A stretch of DNA of 64,000 nucleotides. Source: Pseudaestuariivita atlantica (GTDB lineage Bacteria; Pseudomonadota; Alphaproteobacteria; Rhodobacterales; Rhodobacteraceae). The notes under the pieces were generated by a model. That model was given only the letters and a program-made list of their open reading frames with translations, ran no database searches and was not told the DNA's origin. Below, in pieces: positions 53,425 through 62,121 of this stretch. Within the stretch, counting starts at the first letter, position 1. Each line of letters opens with the position of its first letter. Location: positions 62,001 through 126,000 of the forward strand of contig NZ_AQQZ01000003.1 in assembly GCF_001205715.1 (NCBI RefSeq). Reading direction: 5' to 3'. Both the position numbers and the translations under genes were made by a program.

Positions 53425-54173
53425 TCCGGCTGTCGCTGATCGGCATCGGGACGGGCAATCCCGAACACCTGACGCTGCAGGCGATCCGGGTGCTGCAAGA
53501 GGCCGACCGGGTGCTGATCCCCGAAAAGGGGCGCGGCAAAGAGGACCTTGCCGACCTGCGCCGCGCGATCTGTGCCGATCATGCGCCCGACGTGCCGCTG
53601 GCCGTGTTCGAGATGCCCCGCCGCGATCCGGCGATCACCGATTACGCCGAACGGGTGGAGGCGTGGCACGACGCAATCGCCCGGTTGTGGCAGGAGGCGC
53701 TGGCCCCGCTTGGACAGGAGGGGCACGCGGCGCTTCTGGTCTGGGGCGATCCGTCGCTTTACGATTCCACGCTGCGCATCGCCGGGCGCGTGGCGCGCGA
53801 TCTGCCCATGTGGGTGGAAGTGGTGCCGGGCATCACCGCGATCCAGGCGATGACGGCGGCGCATGCGATCCCGCTCAACACGCTGGGCGGAACGGTCGCG
53901 ATCCTGCCCGCCCGCCGCTTGCGCGATCACGGCTGGCCCGAGGGGGCGGAAACAATCGTCGTGATGCTGGACGAGGGCACGAGTTTCGAGACGCTGCCCG
54001 ACGATACGCAGGTCTGGTGGACGGCCTATGCCGGGATGGCGGAAGAGATCAGCATCGCGGGCCGCTTGAAGGACGCCCTGCCCCGCATCCGTGCCGCACG
54101 GGTGGAGGCGCGCGCGGCGCATGGCTGGATCATGGACACGACGCTGTTGCGGCGTGGCGATGCTGGGGCGTGA
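53421..54173 (+). CDS. cobF: Precorrin-6A synthase (deacetylating)
   Basis: A 250-residue SAM methyltransferase that adds the C-1 methyl and drops acetate; it is specific to the oxygen-dependent pathway. LIGIGTGNPEHLTLQAIRVL, LPMWVEVVPGITAIQAMT and the VIMLDEGTSFE-like segment fit CobF. GTG start overlapping cobA by 4 nt. Its presence shows that the aerobic route is used. Confidence 0.94.
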   Translation: MIRLSLIGIGTGNPEHLTLQAIRVLQEADRVLIPEKGRGKEDLADLRRAICADHAPDVPLAVFEMPRRDPAITDYAERVEAWHDAIARLWQEALAPLGQEGHAALLVWGDPSLYDSTLRIAGRVARDLPMWVEVVPGITAIQAMTAAHAIPLNTLGGTVAILPARRLRDHGWPEGAETIVVMLDEGTSFETLPDDTQVWWTAYAGMAEEISIAGRLKDALPRIRAARVEARAAHGWIMDTTLLRRGDAGA

Positions 54174-54553
54174 TGGCGGTGGTGCTGTCCGTCCTCGTCT
54201 GGATCGGGCTCGGCCTTCCTCCGGCCTGCGCGGCGCTGGCAGTCAGCCACGCGCGTGAGGGCGCAAGGGTCGCGGGACGGCGGCGCATGTGGCTGTGGCT
54301 GTGCCTTGCGGTTCTGTTCCTCAGCGCGCTGGTGATCGGGCTGGATGCCGCCGCGCGGGCCTTTGCCGCGACCGGTTGCTCCGCCGGTCCCGTCGTCAGC
54401 GGCTGTGCCGGGGATGTGGCGGCACGGGGCGAGACGCTCTTGCGGATCGAGTTGCGCATCCTGCGCTACCTGCCGCCCGTGGCGCTGTTCACCCTGCTGA
54501 TCGGGGCGCTGGCGCTGGTGCGGGCGTGGCTGGCACGGCGGGACGCGGCCTAA
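54173..54553 (+). CDS. Small membrane protein at the end of the corrin operon
   Basis: A 126-residue protein with three hydrophobic helices (about 1-22, 37-59 and 97-118) and a short Cys-containing outer loop ([21 protein letters not shown]). The ATG overlaps the cobF stop by one base, so it is coupled to it. Family unknown. A disulphide between the two loop Cys is possible. Confidence 0.75.
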   Translation: MAVVLSVLVWIGLGLPPACAALAVSHAREGARVAGRRRMWLWLCLAVLFLSALVIGLDAAARAFAATGCSAGPVVSGCAGDVAARGETLLRIELRILRYLPPVALFTLLIGALALVRAWLARRDAA

Positions 54554-54612
54554 AATCAGGTTTCACGTTCGCGGCGAAACCCGGTAAGAGGCGGCCAAAG
54601 GAGCGCGCGCCG

Positions 54613-55377
54613 ATGCTGAAGACCCGGATCATTCCCTGCCTCGACGTGGCCGAGGGCCGCGTGGTCAAGGGCGTCAACTTCGTCGACCTGGTCGATGCCG
54701 GCGACCCGGTGGATGCCGCGCGCGCCTATGACGCGGCGGGCGCGGACGAGATCTGCTTCCTCGACATCACCGCAACGCATGAAAACCGCGGCACCATGTT
54801 CGACGTGGTCCGCCGCACGGCAGAGGAATGTTACATCCCGCTGACCGTGGGTGGCGGTGTGCGCGAGGCCGAAGACGTGCGCGCGCTTTTGCTGTCGGGG
54901 GCAGACAAGGTGTCGATCAACTCCGCCGCCGTGCGCGACCCCGACGTGGTCGCCCGCGCCGCGGACCAGTTCGGATCGCAATGCATCGTCGTCGCCATCG
55001 ACGCCAAGACGGTGGAGCCGGGCCGGTGGGAGATCTTCACCCATGGCGGCCGCAAACCCACGGGCATCGACGCGGTCGAATTCGCGCGCACGGTGGCCGA
55101 AAAGGGGGCGGGAGAGATCCTGCTCACCTCGATGGACCGGGACGGGACACGGGACGGGTTCAACATCCCCCTGACCCGCGCCGTGGCCGACGCGGTGGAC
55201 GTGCCGGTGATCGCATCCGGCGGCGTCGGCACGCTCGACCACCTTGTCGAAGGGGTGCGGGATGGTGGCGCGTCGGCGGTGCTGGCCGCGTCGATCTTTC
55301 ACTTCGGGACCTACACGATCGGCGAGGCCAAGGCGCACATGGCGGCGGCGGGCCTGCCGGTGAGGTTGGCGGCATGA
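54613..55377 (+). CDS. hisF: Imidazole glycerol-phosphate synthase subunit HisF
   Basis: A 254-residue TIM barrel cyclase of histidine synthesis. [20 protein letters not shown] with the catalytic Asp, [36 protein letters not shown] and the C-terminal phosphate site [13 protein letters not shown] are present. Preceded by aaaggagcgcgcgccg, which gives a normal ribosome site. It overlaps hisE by 4 nt. Confidence 0.97.
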   Translation: MLKTRIIPCLDVAEGRVVKGVNFVDLVDAGDPVDAARAYDAAGADEICFLDITATHENRGTMFDVVRRTAEECYIPLTVGGGVREAEDVRALLLSGADKVSINSAAVRDPDVVARAADQFGSQCIVVAIDAKTVEPGRWEIFTHGGRKPTGIDAVEFARTVAEKGAGEILLTSMDRDGTRDGFNIPLTRAVADAVDVPVIASGGVGTLDHLVEGVRDGGASAVLAASIFHFGTYTIGEAKAHMAAAGLPVRLAA

Positions 55378-55688
55378 GCGGGATCAGGGACCTCGACGCG
55401 ACCATCGCGGCCCGCGCGGGCGCGGACCCGGACGGCAGCTGGACGGCCAAGCTGCTGGCCAAGGGCCCCGAGAAATGCGCCGAGAAGTTCGGCGAAGAGG
55501 CGATAGAGGCCATCATCGAAGCGGTGAAAGGCGACCGGGAGCGGCTGACGTCAGAGGCGGCGGATGTCCTCTATCACCTGCTGGTCATGCTGCATGCGCG
55601 CGGCGTGACGCTGGCCGATGTCGAGGCGGAGCTTGACCGCCGCGCGGGCGTCTCGGGCCTGGCAGAGAAGGCGTCGCGCAGCGAGTAG
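55374..55688 (+). CDS. hisE: Phosphoribosyl-ATP pyrophosphatase
   Basis: A 104-residue MazG-type all-alpha enzyme for the second step of histidine synthesis. [19 protein letters not shown] and [20 protein letters not shown] contain the acidic metal residues. Coupled to hisF by ATGA. The HisI cyclohydrolase is separate, not fused. Confidence 0.95.
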   Translation: MSGIRDLDATIAARAGADPDGSWTAKLLAKGPEKCAEKFGEEAIEAIIEAVKGDRERLTSEAADVLYHLLVMLHARGVTLADVEAELDRRAGVSGLAEKASRSE

Positions 55689-55691
55689 CCC

Positions 55692-56168
55692 TCAGAGCGG
55701 CGGCAGCTTGGACGAGATGATGCCGGTGTTGAAGCCACCCATGCGCAACTCTCCGAACAGGCGCTGGTATTCGATCTTGGGGCAGCGGTCCTGGATCACG
55801 TCGATGCCGCGCGCCTCGGCCTTGGCGGCGGCCTCGGGGTGGGTGACGCCGATCTGCATCCAGATGGTGCGCAGGTTGGGGCAGACCTCCAGCGCCTCGT
55901 CGACGATCGCGGGCACGTGTTCGGGGCGGCGGAAGATATCGACCATGTCGACCTTGTCCCCCACCTCCACCAGCGAGGCGGCAACGGTTTCCCCGAAGAA
56001 CGGCGTGCCCGCATGGCCGGGATTGATCGGCAGCACGCGGAAGCGTTTCAGCGACAGGTAGCGCGCCACGTAGTACGACGGGCGCACCGGGTTCATCGAG
56101 GCCCCGACAACGGCCACCACGCGGGTGCGCGTCAGCACGTCGCGCAGGAAGGAATCGGCATAGTCCAT
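55692..56168 (-). CDS. CoA-binding domain protein (YccU-like)
   Basis: A 158-residue Rossmann-like protein. VVAVVGASMNPVRPSYYVA, LPINPGHAG and the C-terminal IDVIQDRCPKIEY identify the CoA-binding YccU family. Start MDYADSFL at 56168 is preferred to 56186. It is convergent with hisE. A terminator-shaped hairpin lies 17 nt before its start, an unusual position. Confidence 0.85.
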   Translation of the reverse strand: MDYADSFLRDVLTRTRVVAVVGASMNPVRPSYYVARYLSLKRFRVLPINPGHAGTPFFGETVAASLVEVGDKVDMVDIFRRPEHVPAIVDEALEVCPNLRTIWMQIGVTHPEAAAKAEARGIDVIQDRCPKIEYQRLFGELRMGGFNTGIISSKLPPL

Positions 56169-56184
56169 CCGCGCAGCTACGCAC

Positions 56185-56214
56185 AAAAAAGCGCCCGAGG
56201 CGAGGCTCGGGCGC
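56185..56214 (-). terminator. Rho-independent terminator shape before the CoA-binding gene
   Basis: On the minus strand a perfect 9-bp stem GCGCCCGAG/CTCGGGCGC with a 6-nt loop is followed by six T residues (56185-56190). It lies between the RTX gene and the CoA-binding gene and would stop transcription from the right. The 219-nt stretch 56215-56433 holds no ORF that I would call real. Confidence 0.75.
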
Positions 56215-56433
56215 GGAGGTACGGAACGAGGGACAGTAAGTCAGGAGCGAGCGTTCCGATGCTCGCGTGACATCAGTGATGTAAGTACGTTTCGGTGAAA
56301 AACAGGGGGGGTTCACACAGGTGTGACAGGCATGTTTTTTGACATGTTCGCGCGGGTCCGCGTTCCTTGCCCGGACAGGTCGAAACGCGCTTTTTCCATT
56401 GAGGTCAGGGACTTGCGGTCGAGGTCCCGGCGA

Positions 56434-57588
56434 TCAGAAGAACGAGATGTCGTCGACGATCTGCATCGGGTCGGTGATGCCGCGCAGGTCGATCTCCCAC
56501 GGGCCGAGGTCGATCACCAGCCCGGTCGCCGTCAGCGTGGCGTGGTCGGCCAGAAGTTCGGCGGCGGTCGTCACCCCCGGCGGCAATTCGATGGACGCGA
56601 TGCGCAGCCGGTCGAGGCCCGGTTCGAAATCGAGGACCACGTCGTTGCCGGGCGAGGCGTTGAACAGGAAGAGGTCGGCATCCGCGCCGCCCGACAGGGT
56701 ATCGTTGCCGAACCCGCCATCGACCACGTCGCGGCCCGAGCCGCCGTAAAGCCGGTCGTTGCCCGCGGATCCGATCACCGTGTCGTCGCCCGCCTGACCC
56801 AGCACGATGTCGTCATGCCCGCCGCCGTTCATCAGGTCGTTGCCGTCGCCGCCGCGCAGCCGGTCATTGCCCGCGCCGCCCTGCATCGTGTCGTCGCCGT
56901 CATGGCCGAACAGGCTGTCATCGCCGTCGGCGCCGTTCAGGTCGTCATTGCCCTCGGCCCCCCAGACGATGTCGTTGCCTTCGTTGCCGAACATGAAATC
57001 GTCGCCGCGCCCGCCATGCATCCGGTCGTTGCCGTCGCCGCCGAACATGCTGTCGTCGCCGCCCGCGCCGCGCAGGCTGTCATCGCCGTCGCCCGAACTG
57101 ACGAAGTCGTCGCCGGCGCGGGAAAACACGGTATCGGCGCCGCCGCCCGACGTGACGGTATCCGCGCCGTCGCCTGTGAGGATCGTGTCCGACCCGATGC
57201 CGCTCAGCACCGCGAACCGTTCGATGCCGGTAAAGACCAGCCCGAACCCCGCCGACCCCGGTGCCGCACCCACCGCCGCCGCCGTGAAGGACAGCGGGGC
57301 GGACGTCACGGTGAGGTCGAGCACGTCGTCGCCGCCCCCGCCCACGATCCGTTCAAGATCGAGCGTCGCGCCGCCCATGTCGGTCAGGAGAAACAGGTCG
57401 CTGCCGCCGAACCCGCGCAGCGTGTCGTTGCCCGCGCTGCCTTCGAACGTGTCGTTGCCAATGCTGCCGAGGGCGAGGTCATTGCCGGCGCCGGGGCGGA
57501 ACAGATCACCGCCTCCGACCCCGTCCAGCGTGTCGTTGCCGGCGGTGCCGATCAGCGTTTCGGGATCCGTCGTGCCGGTAATGAGCAT
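56434..57588 (-). CDS. RTX (hemolysin-type calcium-binding) repeat protein
   Basis: A 384-residue protein built almost wholly from GGxGxDxxx nonapeptides: two blocks at about 15-70 and 130-330, with a beta interruption around 75-125. There is no signal peptide, as expected for type I secretion. The last 60 residues (FNASPGNDVVLDFEPGLDRL, ending DDISFF) look like the C-terminal export signal. Probably an extracellular calcium-folded protein. No ABC exporter is nearby. It has no catalytic domain. Confidence 0.92.
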   Translation of the reverse strand: MLITGTTDPETLIGTAGNDTLDGVGGGDLFRPGAGNDLALGSIGNDTFEGSAGNDTLRGFGGSDLFLLTDMGGATLDLERIVGGGGDDVLDLTVTSAPLSFTAAAVGAAPGSAGFGLVFTGIERFAVLSGIGSDTILTGDGADTVTSGGGADTVFSRAGDDFVSSGDGDDSLRGAGGDDSMFGGDGNDRMHGGRGDDFMFGNEGNDIVWGAEGNDDLNGADGDDSLFGHDGDDTMQGGAGNDRLRGGDGNDLMNGGGHDDIVLGQAGDDTVIGSAGNDRLYGGSGRDVVDGGFGNDTLSGGADADLFLFNASPGNDVVLDFEPGLDRLRIASIELPPGVTTAAELLADHATLTATGLVIDLGPWEIDLRGITDPMQIVDDISFF

Positions 57589-57698
57589 GGCACCATCCTT
57601 TCGAAATCACGCCATTCTAGCGCATTTCGCGGATCATGTCACAGGTTCGCGGTGGTGATGGCGGGACCGGCGACGCGGCAAGGCCACGTCTCCATGGC

Positions 57699-58790
57699 CT
57701 ATTTCGCGATGCGGCGGCGCGGCAGGACCGGGCGCAGGAGCGACAGGAGCGTCGCCCCGCTGGCCAGAGGCGGCGCGGTTTCGTGCAGCCTTTCGGACGG
57801 GTCCGACCGGACCGCACGGGGGCGGCGGATCAGGAAAATCCGGCCAATGCCGCGCCACGTGCCGGTCGAGGGTGCCTCGGGGTCGGTGGGAAAGCGCAGG
57901 CGCCAGCCGGACGGCAGGTCGAGGCCCGCGGCCTCGGCCTCTTCCAGCAACCATGTCAGCGGGATGTTCGACAGGCCGCGCGCCGGGGCGAAGCCACCCA
58001 GTTGCCCGCCGATATCGCCGTGAGTGCCGCGGAACCAGACCTGTTCGACGCGGTCGGGATCCTCGTCCGGCGCGGTCGTCCACATGACAGGGGTATAAAC
58101 CGCGCGGGTTTCGTCCAGCGCCAGCGCGTGGCGACCGCGCTTGACGCAATGGCCCAGTTGGGTGGAGTGAAAGGCGTGCCGGTTCTCGGTCAGCCGCCAG
58201 ATCAGCGGCAGGCGGATGCCCAGCGCCTTTACCGTGTCCCAGGCCCCGACGAATTCGATGTCCACGTGCCGGTGGCAATAGGCCTCGGCAAACAACTGGC
58301 CGCGTTCGCCCTGCGGGTCACATTCGTAGAAGTTGTAAAGCGCGCGCACGTTGTCGACGGTGGCGCGCGAGGGGCGCAGCAGGCCCATCCGGTCGATCAC
58401 GCCCGCCAGCGAGCGGACGGCAAAGCCGCCGCGCGAATAGCCCAAGAGGTAGATGCGGTCGCCGGGGTGATAGTTGCGCGCCAGCCAGCGATAGGCGCGG
58501 CGGATCTGGCGATTGAGCCCGCGCCCGATGGCCACGTCACGCAGCGAACGCCAGTTCTGCCACTGGATGCCCGGTTCGTAGAACAGGGAAACGTCGTCGC
58601 CGGCTTCCTGCATCAGGCGGTAGGCCAGCCCCGCATTGGTTTCGCAACCGGGGCTGAGGGACGACATCGTCCCGTCAAGGATGATGACAAGCGCGCGAGA
58701 CTTGCGGGTGGGTGCGGGAACTGGATCGTCGCGGCGACGGCGCCACCGCGAGATGTTCAGAAGTCTATTCAGCCGCGATCCCTTGAGCAT
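57699..58790 (-). CDS. DUF2235 hydrolase (Tle1-like fold)
   Basis: A 363-residue alpha/beta hydrolase. It has LVIILDGTMSS (residues 34-44) at the oxyanion strand, YLLGYSRGGFAVRSLAG with the nucleophile Ser, FVGAWDTVKALG and FRGTHGDIGGQLGG with the catalytic His. This is the DUF2235 pattern shared with type VI lipase effectors, but no secretion gene is near. The start lies inside the end of the upstream molybdo-enzyme gene, a 26-nt overlap. Confidence 0.88.
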   Translation of the reverse strand: MLKGSRLNRLLNISRWRRRRDDPVPAPTRKSRALVIILDGTMSSLSPGCETNAGLAYRLMQEAGDDVSLFYEPGIQWQNWRSLRDVAIGRGLNRQIRRAYRWLARNYHPGDRIYLLGYSRGGFAVRSLAGVIDRMGLLRPSRATVDNVRALYNFYECDPQGERGQLFAEAYCHRHVDIEFVGAWDTVKALGIRLPLIWRLTENRHAFHSTQLGHCVKRGRHALALDETRAVYTPVMWTTAPDEDPDRVEQVWFRGTHGDIGGQLGGFAPARGLSNIPLTWLLEEAEAAGLDLPSGWRLRFPTDPEAPSTGTWRGIGRIFLIRRPRAVRSDPSERLHETAPPLASGATLLSLLRPVLPRRRIAK

Positions 58791-61065
58791 CCTGCAACAT
58801 TTCCCATACCCTGAGGGGCGTGAACGGCATGTCTGCCTTGGCTACACCCCGCGCCCACAGCGCATCATGAACGGCATTCGCCGTCGCCGCCATGGACCCG
58901 ACCGTTCCGGCCTCTCCACACCCCTTCATCCCCATGATGTTGGCGGTGGATGGCACGGGTTCGGTCGTAAACCCGATCATGGGCATAAGATCGGCCCTTG
59001 GCATGGCGTAATCCATGAAACTTGCCGTGAGCAGCTGTCCCTCTTCGTCGTAAATTACGTGTTCGGTAAGCGCCTGCCCGACACCCTGAACGACGCCGCC
59101 ATGCACCTGACCCTCAACGAGCATCGGGTTGATCAGGTTCCCGAAATCGTCGACGACCGTGTATTTACAAAGAGTTACCACGCCGGTCGCCGGGTCGACC
59201 TCGACCTCGGCGACGTGGGCGCCGTTGGGGAAGGAGCGCGCGTCGAGCTTGGTGCGGGCCTCGTGCTGCAAGAGGTCGTCGCGGCCCGCCTCGCGTGCCT
59301 TTTCGGCCACATCGAGCATGGTCAGAACCACGTTTGACCCCTCTGCGCGGAAGGTTTCGTGATCGAATGAAACATTTTCCGCGTCCACCCCGGCCAATTC
59401 CGCCACAAAGGGGGTGAAGGCCGCCACAATCGTGTCGACCGCGGCCAGCGTGGCGGTGTTCTGCACGGTCACGGACCGCGACCCGCCGGTGCCGCCGCCC
59501 TGCTTGATCCGGTCGCTATCCCCCTGCACCACGCGGATTTTCTCGGGCGGGATGCCGGTCTGGTCATGCAGGAACATGGTGTAGACGGTTTCGTGCCCCT
59601 GCCCGTTCGACTGGGTGCCGACGAACAGGTCGACCATGCCGTCTTCGGCGAATTCGACCCGCGCGCTTTCCGACGGATCGCCGAGGATCGATTCGATGTA
59701 GTAACACAAACCCAGCCCGCGCAGGCGCCCGCGCGCCTCGCTCGCGGCGCGGCGCGCGGCGAAACCGGGGCGGTCGGCCTGCGCTTCGGCGGCGGCGAGG
59801 ACGCGGTGGAAATCACCCACGTCATAGGTCTCCCCTACCAGCGTGTCATAGGGGAACTGGTCGGCGCGGATGAAATTCTTGCGGCGCAACTCCCAGGGAT
59901 CGACGCCCAGTTCGCGCGCTGCCTGGTCCATCAGGCGCTCCATCAGATAGATCGCCTCGGGCCGGCCCGCGCCGCGATAGGCGTCGACCTGCGTGGTGTT
60001 GGTATAAACGCCTTCGACATGCAGCCAGGTGGCAGGGATGTCGTAGACGCTTGTCAGCACGCGGGAGAACAGCTGCGTCTGGATCGGTTGCGCGAATTGC
60101 GAGTTGTAGGCGCCGAGGTTGCAGATCGTGTGCACACGGTAGGCGGTGATGCGATTGTCGGCGTCGAAGGCCATCTCGGCGGTGTGGACCAGGTCGCGCC
60201 CGGCATTGTCCGACAGCATTCCTTCCGACCGGTCCGACATCCAGCGCACCGGATGGTCCAGTTGCATCGCGGCAAAGGCGATACACACGTTCTCGGGATG
60301 CTCCATCGCCTTCATGCCGAACCCGCCGCCTACGTCCGGGTTGGTGACGCGCACGTTGTCCGCCGCGAGGTCGAACTTGGCCGCCAGCTTGGACTTGGTG
60401 CCCCAGACACCCTGCCCGTTCACGCACAGGTGCAGGCGCGTGCCGTCCCATTCGGCCCAGACGCCGCGCCCTTCCATCGCGTTCACGATGACGCGGTTGT
60501 CGCCCACGTCCATCGACACGGTGCGCGCGGCCTTGGCAAAGGCGGCGTCAGTCGCGTCGGCATCGCCCATGCCCCAGTCGAAGGCGCGGTTGTCCGGGGC
60601 CTCGGGGTGGATGGTCGGCCCGTTGAAATCAAGCGACAGGCTGACCGGCAGCTCGTCGTACTCGAACACGATCAGTTCGGCGGCATCGCGCGCCTGCGCC
60701 AGCGTGTCGGCCACCACCACCGCCACCGGTTCGCCGACGAACCGCACACGGTCCCTGGCGAGTTCCGCCCGCAGGGGCGACGCACCGGTCGAGCCGTCGA
60801 TGTTCTTGACCGTCGTGCCATCCATGCCCAGCGTGAGGCCCGCCGCCTCCATGTCGTCGGCGGAGAAGACCATGTGCACGCCCTCGGCCTCGCGCGCGTC
60901 GGACAGGTCCAGTTCGGTGATGGTGGCATGGGCCACGGGGCTGCGGAACACGAAGGCGTGGAAGGCGTGTGCGGGTGCGATGTCGTCCACGTAACGGCCA
61001 TGTCCGGTGAGAAAGCGGACATCCTCGATCCGGGTGATGGGCTGCGATCTGCCAAACTTTTCCAT
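58765..61065 (-). CDS. Molybdopterin hydroxylase large subunit (CoxL/XDH family)
   Basis: A 766-residue protein. It has VGGGFGMKAMEHPENV (about 245), AYRGAGRPEAIYLMERLMD (360) and GCGEAG with the catalytic Glu (716), the xanthine dehydrogenase/aldehyde oxidase signature. The active-site loop lacks the AYRCSFR of true CO dehydrogenase, so it is a form II-type enzyme. The frame is open to 62643, but MEKFGRSQ at 61065 is the family start. The FAD and Fe-S subunits are not adjacent. It is divergent from the oxygenase gene. Confidence 0.88.
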   Translation of the reverse strand: MEKFGRSQPITRIEDVRFLTGHGRYVDDIAPAHAFHAFVFRSPVAHATITELDLSDAREAEGVHMVFSADDMEAAGLTLGMDGTTVKNIDGSTGASPLRAELARDRVRFVGEPVAVVVADTLAQARDAAELIVFEYDELPVSLSLDFNGPTIHPEAPDNRAFDWGMGDADATDAAFAKAARTVSMDVGDNRVIVNAMEGRGVWAEWDGTRLHLCVNGQGVWGTKSKLAAKFDLAADNVRVTNPDVGGGFGMKAMEHPENVCIAFAAMQLDHPVRWMSDRSEGMLSDNAGRDLVHTAEMAFDADNRITAYRVHTICNLGAYNSQFAQPIQTQLFSRVLTSVYDIPATWLHVEGVYTNTTQVDAYRGAGRPEAIYLMERLMDQAARELGVDPWELRRKNFIRADQFPYDTLVGETYDVGDFHRVLAAAEAQADRPGFAARRAASEARGRLRGLGLCYYIESILGDPSESARVEFAEDGMVDLFVGTQSNGQGHETVYTMFLHDQTGIPPEKIRVVQGDSDRIKQGGGTGGSRSVTVQNTATLAAVDTIVAAFTPFVAELAGVDAENVSFDHETFRAEGSNVVLTMLDVAEKAREAGRDDLLQHEARTKLDARSFPNGAHVAEVEVDPATGVVTLCKYTVVDDFGNLINPMLVEGQVHGGVVQGVGQALTEHVIYDEEGQLLTASFMDYAMPRADLMPMIGFTTEPVPSTANIMGMKGCGEAGTVGSMAATANAVHDALWARGVAKADMPFTPLRVWEMLQDAQGIAAE

Positions 61066-61227
61066 GACGGCACCTGTGCGATGTTCGGGGGTTGCGGGGA
61101 CGATAGCGGGCGGCGCGGCGGTGTCCAGCGCTGGTTTGTTTGCGGCGCGGACGTGTCGCGGACAAGCGCGCGCCCCCGTGCAGCCTGTCGGAGGCTGGAG
61201 GCGACGGGAAAATGCCGGGAGGAGAAG

Positions 61228-62103
61228 ATGGCACTTGACCTCACCGCCGGGAAGCTGGGCGCGGCGCAGCAGGAGGCCTATTGGCGGGACGGATACCTGC
61301 ACCCGATCCGCGTGATGGACGGGGCCGAGGCCGCGGGTTTCCGCACCCGGTTCGAGACGCTGGAACATGACTGGCTCGACAACGGGTTGCCCAAGGCGCT
61401 GAACGTCTACAAGCGCACCAACAGCCATGTCGTGATGCCCGACGCCGCCGCCCTGGCCCGCGACAGTCGCGTGCTGGACGTGGTCGAAGGCGTGCTGGGC
61501 CCCGACATCGCGATCTTCTCGGCCGAGTTCTTCGTGAAGGAGCCGCGCACCGATCACATCGTGTCGATGCACCAGGACCTGACCTATTGGGGTCTTGGCG
61601 CGATCGACGGGCTGGTGACGGCGTGGATCGCGATATCCCCCGCCACGCGCGCCTCGGGCTGCATGGATTTCGTGCAGGGCAGCCACAAGAACGCGATCCT
61701 CGAACATGAAGACACCTATGCCGCGAACAACCTGCTCAGCCGCGGGCAGGAGGTGAAGGTCGATATCGCGCCCGAAGACCGCGTCGCGATCGAGTTGCAG
61801 CCGGGCGAGATGTCGCTGCATCACGGGCTGACGATCCACGGGTCGGGGCCGAACACGTCCGCTGACCGGCGGATCGGCTTCGTCATCCGCTACATCCGGC
61901 CCGACATGGTCCCGCAGGGCGGGATCGACTATGCCATGGCCGCGCGCGGGCGACAGAACCCCGACAATTTCCGGAGCGTGCCTGTTCCGCAGGCCGATTT
62001 CGCCCCCGAAGCGGTGGCGCTGCACGAGGAAATCCGCCAGCATCAGGCGTCGGTGATGATGGCGGGCGCCAAGGGCGCGTCGGCCGAGGGCATGTACGAG
62101 TAG
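61228..62103 (+). CDS. Phytanoyl-CoA dioxygenase family enzyme (PhyH-like)
   Basis: A 291-residue Fe(II)/2-oxoglutarate oxygenase. The iron triad is His115 and Asp117 in SMHQDLTYWG, plus His204 in LTIHGSGPN. The 2-oxoglutarate Arg is in SADRRIGFVIRY. AGGAGAAG precedes the ATG. It is followed 18 nt later by the HD-domain gene, an arrangement like PhnY-PhnZ and TmpA-TmpB. The substrate is therefore perhaps a phosphonate, but this is inference. The frame is open upstream to 59566, antisense to the molybdo-enzyme. Confidence 0.9.
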   Translation: MALDLTAGKLGAAQQEAYWRDGYLHPIRVMDGAEAAGFRTRFETLEHDWLDNGLPKALNVYKRTNSHVVMPDAAALARDSRVLDVVEGVLGPDIAIFSAEFFVKEPRTDHIVSMHQDLTYWGLGAIDGLVTAWIAISPATRASGCMDFVQGSHKNAILEHEDTYAANNLLSRGQEVKVDIAPEDRVAIELQPGEMSLHHGLTIHGSGPNTSADRRIGFVIRYIRPDMVPQGGIDYAMAARGRQNPDNFRSVPVPQADFAPEAVALHEEIRQHQASVMMAGAKGASAEGMYE

Positions 62104-62121
62104 GACGACAGGAGGGGCGCG

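Noticed and set aside
56807-57658. Ser/Pro-rich plus-strand frame opposite the RTX gene
   Set aside because: It is the mirror of the GGxGxD repeats, which read well on the minus strand with a clean start and stop.
58765-61065. Call of true carbon-monoxide dehydrogenase large subunit
   Set aside because: The AYRCSFR active-site loop of form I CoxL is absent and no small or medium subunit is next to it.
59566-61227. A very long plus-strand frame upstream of the PhyH-type gene, antisense to the molybdo-enzyme
   Set aside because: It is a GC-rich antisense shadow: the translation has no domain, and the minus-strand gene has clear motifs over the same stretch.
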